From NCBI GenBank assembly GCA_037383845.1, contig JARRON010000001.1, forward strand, positions 56,146 through 120,145: a DNA stretch of 64,000 nucleotides, in the 5' to 3' direction. A model generated the notes under the pieces. That model was not told the DNA's origin. It searched no databases and saw only the letters and a list, made by a program, of their open reading frames with translations. Source of the stretch: JARRON01 sp037383845. Lineage in GTDB: Bacteria; Pseudomonadota; Gammaproteobacteria; Steroidobacterales; XN24. The position numbers were made by a program, and so were the translations under genes. The number at the start of each line of letters is the position of its first letter. Within the stretch, counting starts at the first letter, position 1. Positions 1 to 8,364 of this stretch are shown here, piece after piece.

Positions 1-2
1 AC

Positions 3-1037
3 GGCAAGTCCCTCGTTTTCTCGGCGGACGGTCCCCTCTGGTACCGGGGGACAGCCCGCTGCCACCCCTACACCGAGGTCTTCCACGCCCAGCCGGTCCT
101 GGAGCGGTTCGGGGCCCGGCGGGTGGCACTGGGCCACACACCGACGGTGGACGGGCGGATCCACGAGCGCATGGACGGGCGGGTCTACCTGGTGGACACG
201 GGCATGCTGGAGCCCGTCTACGAGGGCGAGGCCTCGGCGCTGGTGATCGAGAATGGCACCGTCGACGCCGTCTACGCCACCGCCGAAGACGAGCCCATCG
301 GGCCTCTCCCCCGCCAGGTGGGCGACCGGCCCAGGGGCCTGGATGACGACTGGGTGGAGCGGGCCCTGGCCCAGGGGCGGATCGTTTCGAAGGAGGACGT
401 GGGCGAAGGCGTTACCAAGCCCGTGCGCGTCACCGTGGAGCACGACGGCGTCCAGGTCCAGGCCATCTTCAAGACCGAATCCACGGAGGTCCTGTCCGGC
501 CGAAGCCGGCGGGCGGAGCGTAGCGTCGCCAACAGCGACCGCTGGCAGTACGAGGTGGCCGCCTACCGTCTCGACCGGCTGCTGGACCTCAACCTCGTCC
601 CGGTGACGGTGGAGCGCACCATCGACGGACGCACCGGTTCCCTGCAGTTCTGGGTCGGCGACATCGTCAGCGAGCTGAAGCGGCAGGAGGAAGACATCCC
701 GGCGAAGGGCTGGTGCTCCCTGAGCGAACAATGGTGGCTGATGTACGTCTTCGACGCCCTCATCCACAACAGCGACCGGACGCTGCAGAACGTGGTCTAC
801 GACGCCGACAGCTGGATGCTGTACCTCATCGACCACTCCCGCTCTTTCCGGCTGGAAGGCACCTTCCCCCCCGACCTGGCGGGGGCCGAGCCGAAGATTG
901 CCCCGGCGCTCCAGGCCCGCCTGGCGGCCCTGGACGACGAGACCCTGCACCGGGAGCTGAGCGAGTGGCTGACCCGGGACCAGATCCGCGCCGTGCTGAA
1001 GCGCCGGGACCGCATCCTGGAGGTGTGGGTCCGCTAG
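3..1037 (+). CDS. Metallophosphatase fused to an atypical kinase-like domain (5' end outside window)
   Basis: The frame is open from the first bases, so the start lies upstream. The visible N-terminal part reads GPLWYRG, then GHTPT and LVDTG, which match the end of a calcineurin-like Ser/Thr phosphatase of the Shewanella-like type. After about 75 residues comes a second module with kinase-fold marks: AIFK (candidate beta-3 lysine), a Glu in EVAAYRLD, HNSDRTLQN (catalytic Asp/Asn pattern) and LIDHSRSF (metal-binding Asp). This pattern is shared by HipA/PI3K-like atypical kinases. A phosphatase and a kinase in one chain could act on the same substrate; that is inference. The OmpA-like gene follows after about 100 bases with its own promoter candidate. 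Domain fusion is well supported, substrate unknown. Confidence 0.7.
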   Translation, partial: GKSLVFSADGPLWYRGTARCHPYTEVFHAQPVLERFGARRVALGHTPTVDGRIHERMDGRVYLVDTGMLEPVYEGEASALVIENGTVDAVYATAEDEPIGPLPRQVGDRPRGLDDDWVERALAQGRIVSKEDVGEGVTKPVRVTVEHDGVQVQAIFKTESTEVLSGRSRRAERSVANSDRWQYEVAAYRLDRLLDLNLVPVTVERTIDGRTGSLQFWVGDIVSELKRQEEDIPAKGWCSLSEQWWLMYVFDALIHNSDRTLQNVVYDADSWMLYLIDHSRSFRLEGTFPPDLAGAEPKIAPALQARLAALDDETLHRELSEWLTRDQIRAVLKRRDRILEVWVR

Positions 1038-1055
1038 GACGACGGCCGCGCACTG

Positions 1056-1084
1056 GTGTCAGGGCGGCGCGGTTGCCTTATAGT
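1056..1084 (+). promoter_or_regulatory. Candidate sigma-70 promoter of the OmpA-like gene
   Basis: GTGTCA, a 17-base spacer and TATAGT (5 of 6 to the -10 consensus) end 55 bases before the ATG at 1140. Found by eye only. Confidence 0.45.
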
Positions 1085-1139
1085 ACCGGCGACAACAAAA
1101 GTCAGGGACGGAGTCCACCGTCCCAGAGGGAGTCGCAAC

Positions 1140-2174
1140 ATGAAGAAAATCATCCTCTCGGTCATCGCGGCCAGCGTCGGCTTCTCCGTGCCGGCCACCG
1201 CCGCCGAGAAGCCGGGACAGTGGTACGTCTCGCCCATGGCCTCGGTGATCTGGACCGACAAGGATCGCTTCACCGATGACGACGTCGGCGGCGCCGCCAG
1301 CTTCGGCCGGGCCGTCTCCGACGACTTCAACATCGAGGTTCACGGCTTCGGCTACCAGCTCTCCGGATACAACCCCACGGACCTCTGGGGCGGGGGCGTG
1401 GACGGTCTGAAGGTCTGGTACCGCGACGGCCGGATCTCGCCTTTCCTGCTGATAGGTGCGGGCTGGGACAAGAAGAACCGGGCGACGGGCTCCGACAGTG
1501 ACGCCCCTTATTACAACCTTGGCTTCGGCTTCCTCACTGACATCACGCGCGACGGCCCACTCGCCCTGCGCACCGAGCTACGCTACCGGAAGGAACTGGA
1601 CGACGACCAGGACTACGAGGACTTAGTTGTCAACGTCGGCATCCAGATCCCCTTCGGCAGCCCCTATGCGCAGCCGGCGCCGGCTGCAGCACCCCCGCCG
1701 CCGCCACCTCCGCCGCCGCCGCCACCCCCGCCGCCGCCGCCGGCTGACACCGATGGTGACGGCGTGCCGGACGGCTCGGACCTGTGTCCGAACACGCCGC
1801 CGGGGCATCCGGTGGATGCCAACGGCTGCCGCTGCGACTTCACGCTGTCACTGGAGTTCGGCTTCGATTCCGCCGAGCTGTCCGCAGCGGACCGGGCGGC
1901 CCTGGATCAGCTGATTCCGACGCTACGCCGTCTGCCGTACGTGGAGGCGGTGCTGGAAGGGCACACGGACAGCTCCGGCGCCGCGGAGTACAACCAGGGG
2001 CTCTCCGAGCGGCGCGCCCAGTCGGTGATGCGCTACCTGGAGAACGCCGGAATCGGCGATAGCAAGCTCCGTGCCGTGGGCTACGGTGAGAGCCGGCCCG
2101 TGGCGAGTAACGCCACCGAGGAAGGCCGCGCAGCGAACCGCCGCGTGGTGCTGCGCCGGACCGACTGCAGCTAG
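1140..2174 (+). CDS. OmpA-family outer-membrane porin with proline hinge
   Basis: The 344-residue protein starts at the ATG at 1140, preceded by GAGGGAG, and has a clear signal peptide (MKKIILSV...ATAA). Residues about 25-180 form an eight-strand OmpA-type barrel region (pattern-level call). An almost pure proline run at about 184-204 forms a hinge, followed by a calcium-type DTDGDGVPDGSDLCP repeat and a C-terminal OmpA domain with GHTDSSG and LSERRA, which binds peptidoglycan. It should anchor the outer membrane to the cell wall. A strong terminator follows. An extended in-frame start upstream exists but has no ribosome site and would bury the signal peptide, so it was not chosen. Confidence 0.9.
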   Translation: MKKIILSVIAASVGFSVPATAAEKPGQWYVSPMASVIWTDKDRFTDDDVGGAASFGRAVSDDFNIEVHGFGYQLSGYNPTDLWGGGVDGLKVWYRDGRISPFLLIGAGWDKKNRATGSDSDAPYYNLGFGFLTDITRDGPLALRTELRYRKELDDDQDYEDLVVNVGIQIPFGSPYAQPAPAAAPPPPPPPPPPPPPPPPPADTDGDGVPDGSDLCPNTPPGHPVDANGCRCDFTLSLEFGFDSAELSAADRAALDQLIPTLRRLPYVEAVLEGHTDSSGAAEYNQGLSERRAQSVMRYLENAGIGDSKLRAVGYGESRPVASNATEEGRAANRRVVLRRTDCS

Positions 2175-2198
2175 TCGTACGGCGGGTGCAAATGCGGG

Positions 2199-2236
2199 CC
2201 CCGCTTCCGGCTGTGCCGGGAGCGGGGTTCGTTTTT
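2199..2236 (+). terminator. Rho-independent terminator after the OmpA-like gene
   Basis: A 13-bp stem with one G-U pair (2199-2211 with 2215-2227) and a TGT loop is followed by TTCGTTTTT. Confidence 0.8.
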
Positions 2237-2268
2237 CCGGACGGCGTACCAGGCCCTGCTGGAGCGGG

Positions 2269-3234
2269 TCAGGCCGGCTTTTCGAACCGGCAGGTCTGCC
2301 CGGAGCGGTGCTTGCCCCTGTAGAGGATCTCGCCGAGGTCCAGGAGACGCAGGCCGGCGGTCTGGAAGGCCTGGTGCCAGTCGGGGTCATCGTGCAGCAC
2401 CCGGTTCACCCGCAGCATGTCCGCCAGCCGGGCCTCACCGAGCTCAAGCTGGCGGCTGAAGTCCACCAGCTTCAGGCGGTGGGCCCGCAGCGTGGCCTCG
2501 TCCATCCGCACGGCGCCCTCCAGCATCCGCAGCACGAATGCGTAGAGCGGAGAAGACCGGATACGATACTCCCCGGCCAGGGCTTCGCCCACGTTCCGCA
2601 TGAGCTTCCTGAACCGGGCGAAGGACAGCGTTCCCGCCAGGAACCGGCGCAGCCCCGCAGGGAATCCCAGCTCCCTTAAGCGCCGATAGTCCGCCGCTTC
2701 CGCTTCCATGGTCCGCAGGATGTCCGACGAGGCCTCGTGGCAAAGCATCACCAGGCGACCGCCGGGCTTCAGCAGCGCCGCGACGCGCCTGGCCGCCGGC
2801 TCGGGGTCACAGTACTCGATGCCGTACTGGCTGGTCACCAGGTCGAAGGACGCCTCCGGCAGGTCCAGGGACTCCACGGGCGTCTGGCCCTGGAACCGGA
2901 CCCGCTGTACCGCGTCAGCCACTTCCGGATGCGCCGCGGCCACGGATGCGGGGTCGATCCGCGCCGCGTCCACGGCGGTGACCTCCACCGCCCGGTCGTG
3001 GCCCGCGAACCACGCCGCCGCAAGCAGGGCGACGGCGCCGTTGCCCGTACATACGTCCAGCACGGACCCGCCCGCAGGCACGTCGGCGAACTGCCGGTGC
3101 CAGAACTCGGCGATCTCGCCGTCGTAGTTGGCGGCAAAGTCGGAGGGAAGCGACGTCAGCGGACCGGCAGCCCAGTAGGCGCTCCAGTGCTCGCTCGCGG
3201 CCGGACTGCGACCGGGGTTTGCGGCGTTGGACAT
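2269..3234 (-). CDS. Class I SAM-dependent methyltransferase
   Basis: The 321-residue protein shows the Rossmann motif I VLDVCTGNGAVALLAA near residue 60, an acidic residue ending strand 2 (VTAVDAARID), and motif IV (DLVTSQYGIEYCDP) followed by LLKPGGRLVML, all typical of small-molecule methyltransferases of the UbiE/COQ5-like fold. The C-terminal third is helical and variable, as in many substrate caps. No partner gene is coupled to it: the TonB receptor upstream is separated by a terminator, and the OmpA-like gene is convergent. The substrate cannot be told. The ATG at 3234 gives a normal N-terminus. Confidence 0.8.
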   Translation of the reverse strand: MSNAANPGRSPAASEHWSAYWAAGPLTSLPSDFAANYDGEIAEFWHRQFADVPAGGSVLDVCTGNGAVALLAAAWFAGHDRAVEVTAVDAARIDPASVAAAHPEVADAVQRVRFQGQTPVESLDLPEASFDLVTSQYGIEYCDPEPAARRVAALLKPGGRLVMLCHEASSDILRTMEAEAADYRRLRELGFPAGLRRFLAGTLSFARFRKLMRNVGEALAGEYRIRSSPLYAFVLRMLEGAVRMDEATLRAHRLKLVDFSRQLELGEARLADMLRVNRVLHDDPDWHQAFQTAGLRLLDLGEILYRGKHRSGQTCRFEKPA

Positions 3235-3316
3235 GGGTGGATGACAAAAAGACCGTGGCTGAAGGACTCCCGCCCCGGAGACCTCCGGGACGGGGTGGCC
3301 AATGATAATCCAAAAG

Positions 3317-3344
3317 AAAAGGCGGACCCGGAGGTCCGCCTTTT
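3317..3344 (-). terminator. Perfect 12-bp terminator after the TonB receptor gene
   Basis: AAAAGGCGGACC (3317-3328) pairs exactly with 3333-3344 around a 4-base loop. The A and T tails make it usable in either direction; by position it ends transcription of the receptor gene at 3381-5987. Confidence 0.85.
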
Positions 3345-3380
3345 CCAGGGCTTCTTGACGGCCCTTTGGCTAGCGCCGCT

Positions 3381-5987
3381 TTAGAACGACTGCGTGTACC
3401 GGATGTAGGTCAGGCGACCGTCCGCGTTGTACAGGTTGAAGTCGTAGTCACGGCCGTCAAGGAAGCCAACCCCGATGGGCGGATTCTTCTCGCCGACGTT
3501 CAGGGCGCCGATGGTGATCCGGCCGTCCCAGGGCGTGAAGTAGTTCGCCTGCAGGTCGTGGGTCACCCAGGTGGGCACGTGCCCTTCGCCCTGGCCGTCC
3601 ACGATCGCATCGAACTGGCTGCCGATGACGTTGATATTCCAGCCGAAGGAGAAATCACGCCACGCATAGGTGTTGTTGAGAATGGCGCGATACTCCGGAA
3701 CACCCGGGTCCTCAACCAGGTCGCGGCCGCCATCGACGCTGTAGTCGAGGGTGTAGGCGATCAGCAGGTTGTTGCTCAGGGTGCCGCCGAAGAAATCGAA
3801 CGTGGTCATGACGTTCAGGTCGATACCCGAAGTCTCAACCGTACCCTCGTTGCCGTAGCCGGTCACGATGTTGAGGATCGAGCCGTTGGGGGCACGAACC
3901 ACACCCAGTCCCGGCGGGATGGGATCGCCCGAGATCTCGCGGTCGATCAGGTTCTGCGAGCTGAAGAACGCGATCCGCTCCTCGATCTCGATGTCCCAGT
4001 AGTCCAGGGTACCGTTCAGCCAGTTGAAGGGCGCGTAGGCCACGCCGAAGGAGTACTGCGTGGACTGCTCGGACTGCAGGTCCGGGTTGGCGGTACGCAC
4101 CGCGTTGACCTGGACGTTACAGTCCGCCGGCTGACTCTGGTTCAGACAGGTCTGCTCGTCGAACACGCTGTCGGCCGAGAAGGCGTCCAGCTGGGTGATG
4201 ATGTCCAGCGTCGGAGCACGGAAGCCCTCGCCGTAGGAACCACGCAGGGTCAGCTCGGAGAACGGCTGCCAGCGGAAGGAGACCTTCGGAGAGAAGTCGT
4301 CACCGTAGTCGCTGTAGTCGTCGTACCGGCCCGCCACGGAGGCCTCGAGACCCGGCAGGATCGGGATGAGGGTCTCGAAGTAGGCAGCGGTCACGTCACG
4401 GGTGCCACCGGCGCTGTTGCCGGCGGAACCGCCGATCTGGCCGGCCTCGGACAGCGAGTCGTACTGGTCGTTGTAGTCGATCTCGCGGTACTCGGCGCCG
4501 ACGAACCACTGGATGGGGCCGGCAGGCAGCTCGAACATGTCCCAACCAGCGTTGGCGTAGGCTTCCCACTGGTTGTAGCGGCTGATGCGCGAGATGGTGG
4601 CCTTCATCGCGTTCAGCACGTTGTCCGGGTTGGCGTACGGGTCTGCCAGGTCGTACGTGCCGTCTTCCATGTAATTGAAGGCGGTGGTACGGACCAGGTA
4701 GTTGTAGCCGATGTCGTACACCTTGTTCTTGGTGTCGCGCCAGCCGGCCTCGACCTCGACTTCGCCAATCATGCCCTTCACGCCGACCAGCAGGTCGGTG
4801 AGCTCGGTGTCGATGAAGTTGTCACGATTGCCCAGGGCGTCGAAGCGGTGCCAGATGTTCACCTGCTGCGGGGCGCCGAAGGCGGGATCGTAGAACGGGC
4901 TCGCCGGGTTGGTCGGGTTGTTCGGGCTATCCGCGGTCAGCGGGGCGCCGAAGTAGGTGGAATCCGGCACCGGGGCATAGCGGCCGAAGGACTCGGTCCG
5001 GGAATACCAGATGTCGGAGAACACCGCCCAGTTCGGCGTGAACTCGTGCTCGGCACGAACGAACGCGGAACGGGTGTCGTAGGACGCCTCGTCGGCCGAG
5101 ACCCGGGTGAAGTCATAGGCGCAGCGGGTGGTCTCACCAGCGCTGTTGGGCACCGCACCGGGGGCCTGCAGGGTGAAGAAGGCCGAACCTTCGAAATCAC
5201 AGGCGCCCGGCAGCGAGGTCCAGTCGAAGTTGTCGATGCCGTCGGTCAGCGTCGTGAAGCTGTTGCCGTAAACCGAAGCACCCGGCGTGGTCCAGGGGTA
5301 GTCCCGGGCAAACACGATGTCGCGGGTGTTCCAGGAAGCACCGCCGATCAGGCTGGTGGTGGCGTTGGAGGCCCCGAAGGTCACGGAACCCTCGGTCCGG
5401 TCGCCGCCGTTATCCGGGATGCTCGGCTGCGCCGCGCCCAGCATGAGCTCGGCGCCGGTGAAGTCTTCCCGGAGGATGACGTTGATCACGCCGCCGATGG
5501 CGTCGGAACCGTAGATAGCCGAGGCGCCGTCGGTGAGGATCTCGATCCGCTCCACGGCGGCGATCGGGATGGTGTTGATGTCGGTGAAGCTGCCGGCCAG
5601 CGGGGTCTTGGGCATCCGGCGGCCGTTCACCAGCACCAGCGTGCGGTCCGAACCCAGGCCACGGAGGCTGACGGCCGCGGCACCACCGAAGGAGCTACCG
5701 GACTGGGGCCGGTAGGAACCCTGGCTGTTGAACGGCAGCTGGCGGATGAAGTCGGCGGCGCTGGAATGGCCGCTGAGTTCGATTTCTTCGCGGTCGATGA
5801 CCGTGACAGGCAACGCACCCTCGATATCGGTCCGCTTGATGCGGGAACCCGTTACCTCGACGCGCTCGAGCTCGGCAGCTTCCTCACCGTCCTGGGCCTG
5901 CGCAAGGGCCGGAACGGCGAGACCTACCGCGACCGTCGCGCAGAGCGCATGGCGCACCGCGGCGGCAATCGGATCTCGTCTCTTCAT
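3381..5987 (-). CDS. TonB-dependent outer-membrane receptor
   Basis: This is an 868-residue receptor. The ATG at 5987 was chosen because it is preceded by GGAGAG and begins a signal peptide (MKRRDPIAAAV...ALAQAQ); the frame extends a further 57 codons upstream without a matching leader. The plug begins after VEVTGSRIKRTDIEG, a form common in large receptors of Xanthomonadales- and Alteromonadales-type bacteria, and includes VSLRGLGSDRTLVLVNGRRMP-like residues. The barrel has GSYGEGFRAPT and ends in phenylalanine (RYTQSF), the usual C-terminal signal for outer-membrane assembly. Such receptors import oligosaccharides, peptides or metal chelates using TonB energy; the ligand is not evident. It is flanked by a terminator downstream and by a long leader upstream. 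Confidence 0.92.
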   Translation of the reverse strand: MKRRDPIAAAVRHALCATVAVGLAVPALAQAQDGEEAAELERVEVTGSRIKRTDIEGALPVTVIDREEIELSGHSSAADFIRQLPFNSQGSYRPQSGSSFGGAAAVSLRGLGSDRTLVLVNGRRMPKTPLAGSFTDINTIPIAAVERIEILTDGASAIYGSDAIGGVINVILREDFTGAELMLGAAQPSIPDNGGDRTEGSVTFGASNATTSLIGGASWNTRDIVFARDYPWTTPGASVYGNSFTTLTDGIDNFDWTSLPGACDFEGSAFFTLQAPGAVPNSAGETTRCAYDFTRVSADEASYDTRSAFVRAEHEFTPNWAVFSDIWYSRTESFGRYAPVPDSTYFGAPLTADSPNNPTNPASPFYDPAFGAPQQVNIWHRFDALGNRDNFIDTELTDLLVGVKGMIGEVEVEAGWRDTKNKVYDIGYNYLVRTTAFNYMEDGTYDLADPYANPDNVLNAMKATISRISRYNQWEAYANAGWDMFELPAGPIQWFVGAEYREIDYNDQYDSLSEAGQIGGSAGNSAGGTRDVTAAYFETLIPILPGLEASVAGRYDDYSDYGDDFSPKVSFRWQPFSELTLRGSYGEGFRAPTLDIITQLDAFSADSVFDEQTCLNQSQPADCNVQVNAVRTANPDLQSEQSTQYSFGVAYAPFNWLNGTLDYWDIEIEERIAFFSSQNLIDREISGDPIPPGLGVVRAPNGSILNIVTGYGNEGTVETSGIDLNVMTTFDFFGGTLSNNLLIAYTLDYSVDGGRDLVEDPGVPEYRAILNNTYAWRDFSFGWNINVIGSQFDAIVDGQGEGHVPTWVTHDLQANYFTPWDGRITIGALNVGEKNPPIGVGFLDGRDYDFNLYNADGRLTYIRYTQSF

Positions 5988-6212
5988 GAGGCTCTCCAAA
6001 TTAGCTAATTGGAAAAATTGACCTCGGGAAACGACGCCCTGAATCTGGATTGCCGGGGTTCGCACCACTGGCCGCCGACCGGCCATGATGAATGAGGCTC
6101 CCCACCCCACCGGTGCTGCCGGATATTCCCCGGTGCACCTGTGTGCTTTTTGCAACAATCCGAGCGTCGCTCTCCTCGGTCGGATCGTTCTCTTGTGTGA
6201 CAGAACGAGCCG

Positions 6213-6241
6213 AGACTAGACCAGCCACCCGGGGGAGTCAA
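6213..6241 (-). promoter_or_regulatory. Candidate promoter of the TonB receptor gene
   Basis: On the minus strand TTGACT (6236-6241), a 17-base spacer and TAGTCT (6213-6218) lie about 225 bases before the ATG at 5987. The -35 is good and the -10 weak; a long leader would result. Confidence 0.35.
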
Positions 6242-6636
6242 CTATGTTGTTGCGATTGCCCGACGGGCTCTGGCAGGGAAATAACAGGGCATAACGCGGA
6301 CTACCGGGGATCCTTGTGGCGCTGATGCAACACCCGCCCGGGCCAGCAGCCACGGGCCCTGGCCAGCCTTCGGCACCATGGCCCACAACGCTCCGCCGGT
6401 GTTGCATCCCTGCCTCACTTCGGCTCCGACAGCGAAGGAGCGCGGTAACTATCTGAATCTTGGAAGAAATTTATCCCACGGGGCTTGAACTCATGGGCGC
6501 AGGCTTCTGAATCTCCGGGCAATCATGCCTGGCAGCGCCTGGGTCCGCCGGAGCAGGCCCGGCCTGGGACAACCGGCCGCACCGGGGAGACTGAAGGACC
6601 CATGACCCGGGCATCGCCCCGCCGCCGGGGCCAGGG

Positions 6637-6663
6637 GCATGACCCGGCCGGGCCGGGTCATGC
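6637..6663. repeat. Perfect 12-bp inverted repeat 3' of the sulfotransferase gene
   Basis: GCATGACCCGGC (6637-6648) pairs exactly with 6652-6663 around CGG. There is no T-run on either side, so it is an RNA-stabilising or weak termination hairpin rather than a classic terminator. Confidence 0.6.
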
Positions 6664-6689
6664 CGGGACGGCGAACGCTTTTTGCGCGG

Positions 6690-8309
6690 CTACAGGCGCC
6701 AGCCGTCGAGGGCACCGGCCGCGGCGAGGCGATCCTCCAGCGGCCGAAGCTGATCCCGGTACCGGCGCCACCGGCCCAGGGAGGACCGGTACATGGCCTG
6801 GCGCACCTGGCTGGCGCTGGCGGTGGTCGTCGGGGCGGGATTCCGGTGGAACTCCAGGCACGCCGGGTCCCAGTCGAGCCCGCAGAATTCCAGCAACCGG
6901 CGGGTCTGACCTTCCTGGTCTTCGACCAGGTCCTCGTAATGCACCACGTGCAGCCGGTCGCCGAGGACCTCCGCCCAGTGCTTCATCAGCGAGCGGTAAG
7001 CCAGGTAGTAGCGCCCGAGCTCGTCCAGGTCGTAGGAGAAGTGGTAGATGTCCGTGAACAGCTGCTTGTACATCGAATAACAGGTGTCCATGGGATGTCG
7101 CCACAGCAGCACCAGCCGGGACTCGGGCAGTGCCCGGCGGATCAGCCCGAGATACAGCGCGTTCTGTGGAAACTTGTCGATGAAATAACGCCCGTCGCCG
7201 GCCAGGGGCGCAGCCTGCTCCAGGTAGCGCTCGCCCAGGGCATCCAGGTCCAGGGACGTGGAAGCGGCCACCATGCCGGCCCGGCTCCGTCCGGCGGCCT
7301 GGGGCAGCTTCTCCATCATCTCGCTCATGCGACGGCTGAAGTCCGGCAGCTCGCCGGCGGTTTCGACCTGGCCGTGGGCGCTGAGTATCCGCTCCACCAG
7401 CGTGGTCCCCGTCCGCGGCAGGCCGACCACGAAGATGGGCGCCGGGCCTTCCCGGGCTGGCCCCGACTCCGGCGTGTTGACCTGTTCGGCGGTCCAGGTG
7501 GTGATGACGGCCTGCAGGAATTCCAGCTCCTCTGCCAGGTCGTACCGGAGGGTAGCGCGGTAGCGGGAGGCCCCTTGCGACAGCGCTCTGAAGCTTTCTT
7601 CCCAGGCCTCAAGGTCCTCCAGCTCCTTCGCCAGCGCATACAGCATCTTCGCGTGGGCCGCGGCATCCGAGGGAGGATCCGCAAGGAGCCGACGGAGCGC
7701 CTCGACATGGTTGTCGTCAGGGCGCTGGCGCCTCAGGCCGGAGCGGAAGTACAGCGCATCCGCATTGCGCGGCTGGGCGGCCAGGCAACGGTCACAGGCG
7801 GCCTCGGCAGCGGCCAGGTCGCCCAGGGCCCGCTCCATGCTGGCCATGCCGAGCTGCAGCGCGGGCGAGTCCGGCGCGAGGGCCAGGGCCTTCTGCTGGG
7901 CGGCCCTGGCAAGGCGGAACTGCTGCAGGTCGTAAAGGGCCTGGCCGAGGATGGCGAAAAACTGCGGGTCGTCCACCTCGCTGTCCACGAGCGCGGCGCC
8001 CAGGGCGATGCCCTCGCGCCGGAGGCCGCAGGCGTCCAGGCAGACAAGCTCGTGCAGAGACCACCCCGGGGGCGTCGGCCGCCGCAGCCGGCTGGCCCTG
8101 CGGATGGCATCCAGGGCCGCGCCGCGCTGACCGAGACGGAGCTTCACGAAGCTGGCGGCGAACCACGCGTCGGCAGACTCCGGCGCCGCCCGGGTGATCC
8201 GGTCAATAGCTTCCGCCGCCGCGGGATACTGTCCGGACTGGAACATCCGCCAGGCCTGCTGAAGACCGGCGCCGAGCTGGGCCTGGGTGGGCGCGGAAGA
8301 ACGGTTCAT
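6690..8309 (-). CDS. TPR-repeat sulfotransferase (first copy)
   Basis: The 539-residue protein has about six tetratricopeptide-like helices over residues 10-250, then a sulfotransferase domain. The 5'-phosphosulfate loop VGLPRTGTTLVERIL is near residue 295 and the 3'-phosphate site RHPMDTCYS follows about 100 residues later; both belong to PAPS-dependent sulfotransferases. Proteins with this two-part layout are often annotated as tetratricopeptide repeat sulfotransferases, and their substrates are mostly unknown. It lies 55 bases downstream of the radical SAM gene on the same strand, so the two are probably co-transcribed, which suggests a shared substrate (inference). A second family member is at 13172-15046. 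Confidence 0.85.
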   Translation of the reverse strand: MNRSSAPTQAQLGAGLQQAWRMFQSGQYPAAAEAIDRITRAAPESADAWFAASFVKLRLGQRGAALDAIRRASRLRRPTPPGWSLHELVCLDACGLRREGIALGAALVDSEVDDPQFFAILGQALYDLQQFRLARAAQQKALALAPDSPALQLGMASMERALGDLAAAEAACDRCLAAQPRNADALYFRSGLRRQRPDDNHVEALRRLLADPPSDAAAHAKMLYALAKELEDLEAWEESFRALSQGASRYRATLRYDLAEELEFLQAVITTWTAEQVNTPESGPAREGPAPIFVVGLPRTGTTLVERILSAHGQVETAGELPDFSRRMSEMMEKLPQAAGRSRAGMVAASTSLDLDALGERYLEQAAPLAGDGRYFIDKFPQNALYLGLIRRALPESRLVLLWRHPMDTCYSMYKQLFTDIYHFSYDLDELGRYYLAYRSLMKHWAEVLGDRLHVVHYEDLVEDQEGQTRRLLEFCGLDWDPACLEFHRNPAPTTTASASQVRQAMYRSSLGRWRRYRDQLRPLEDRLAAAGALDGWRL

Positions 8310-8364
8310 CGCGAAAGCGTACCACCGGGCCGGCGGCGGCCCGAACCACCGGAAGCCGCCAGCG

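Larger units (their letters stand above)
5988..6689. other. 702-base gap: leader of the TonB receptor and tail of the sulfotransferase gene
   Basis: No convincing gene is present. The right part (about 6490-6680) holds dyads downstream of the sulfotransferase stop; the left part holds the leader and promoter candidate of the TonB receptor. Composition near 6240-6300 and 6440-6490 is less GC-rich than the coding neighbours, as expected for regulatory DNA. Confidence 0.6.

Noticed and set aside
1690..1742. Proline-tract region of the OmpA gene as a slipped-strand phase-variation site
   Set aside because: The CCG/CCA/CCC codons vary too much to be a simple repeat tract, and the frame is intact.
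3366..6008. Long open frame of 880 codons opposite the TonB receptor
   Set aside because: It is antisense to a well-supported receptor, has no domain signature and a composition (V, G, H, Q-rich) expected for a reversed high-GC coding strand.
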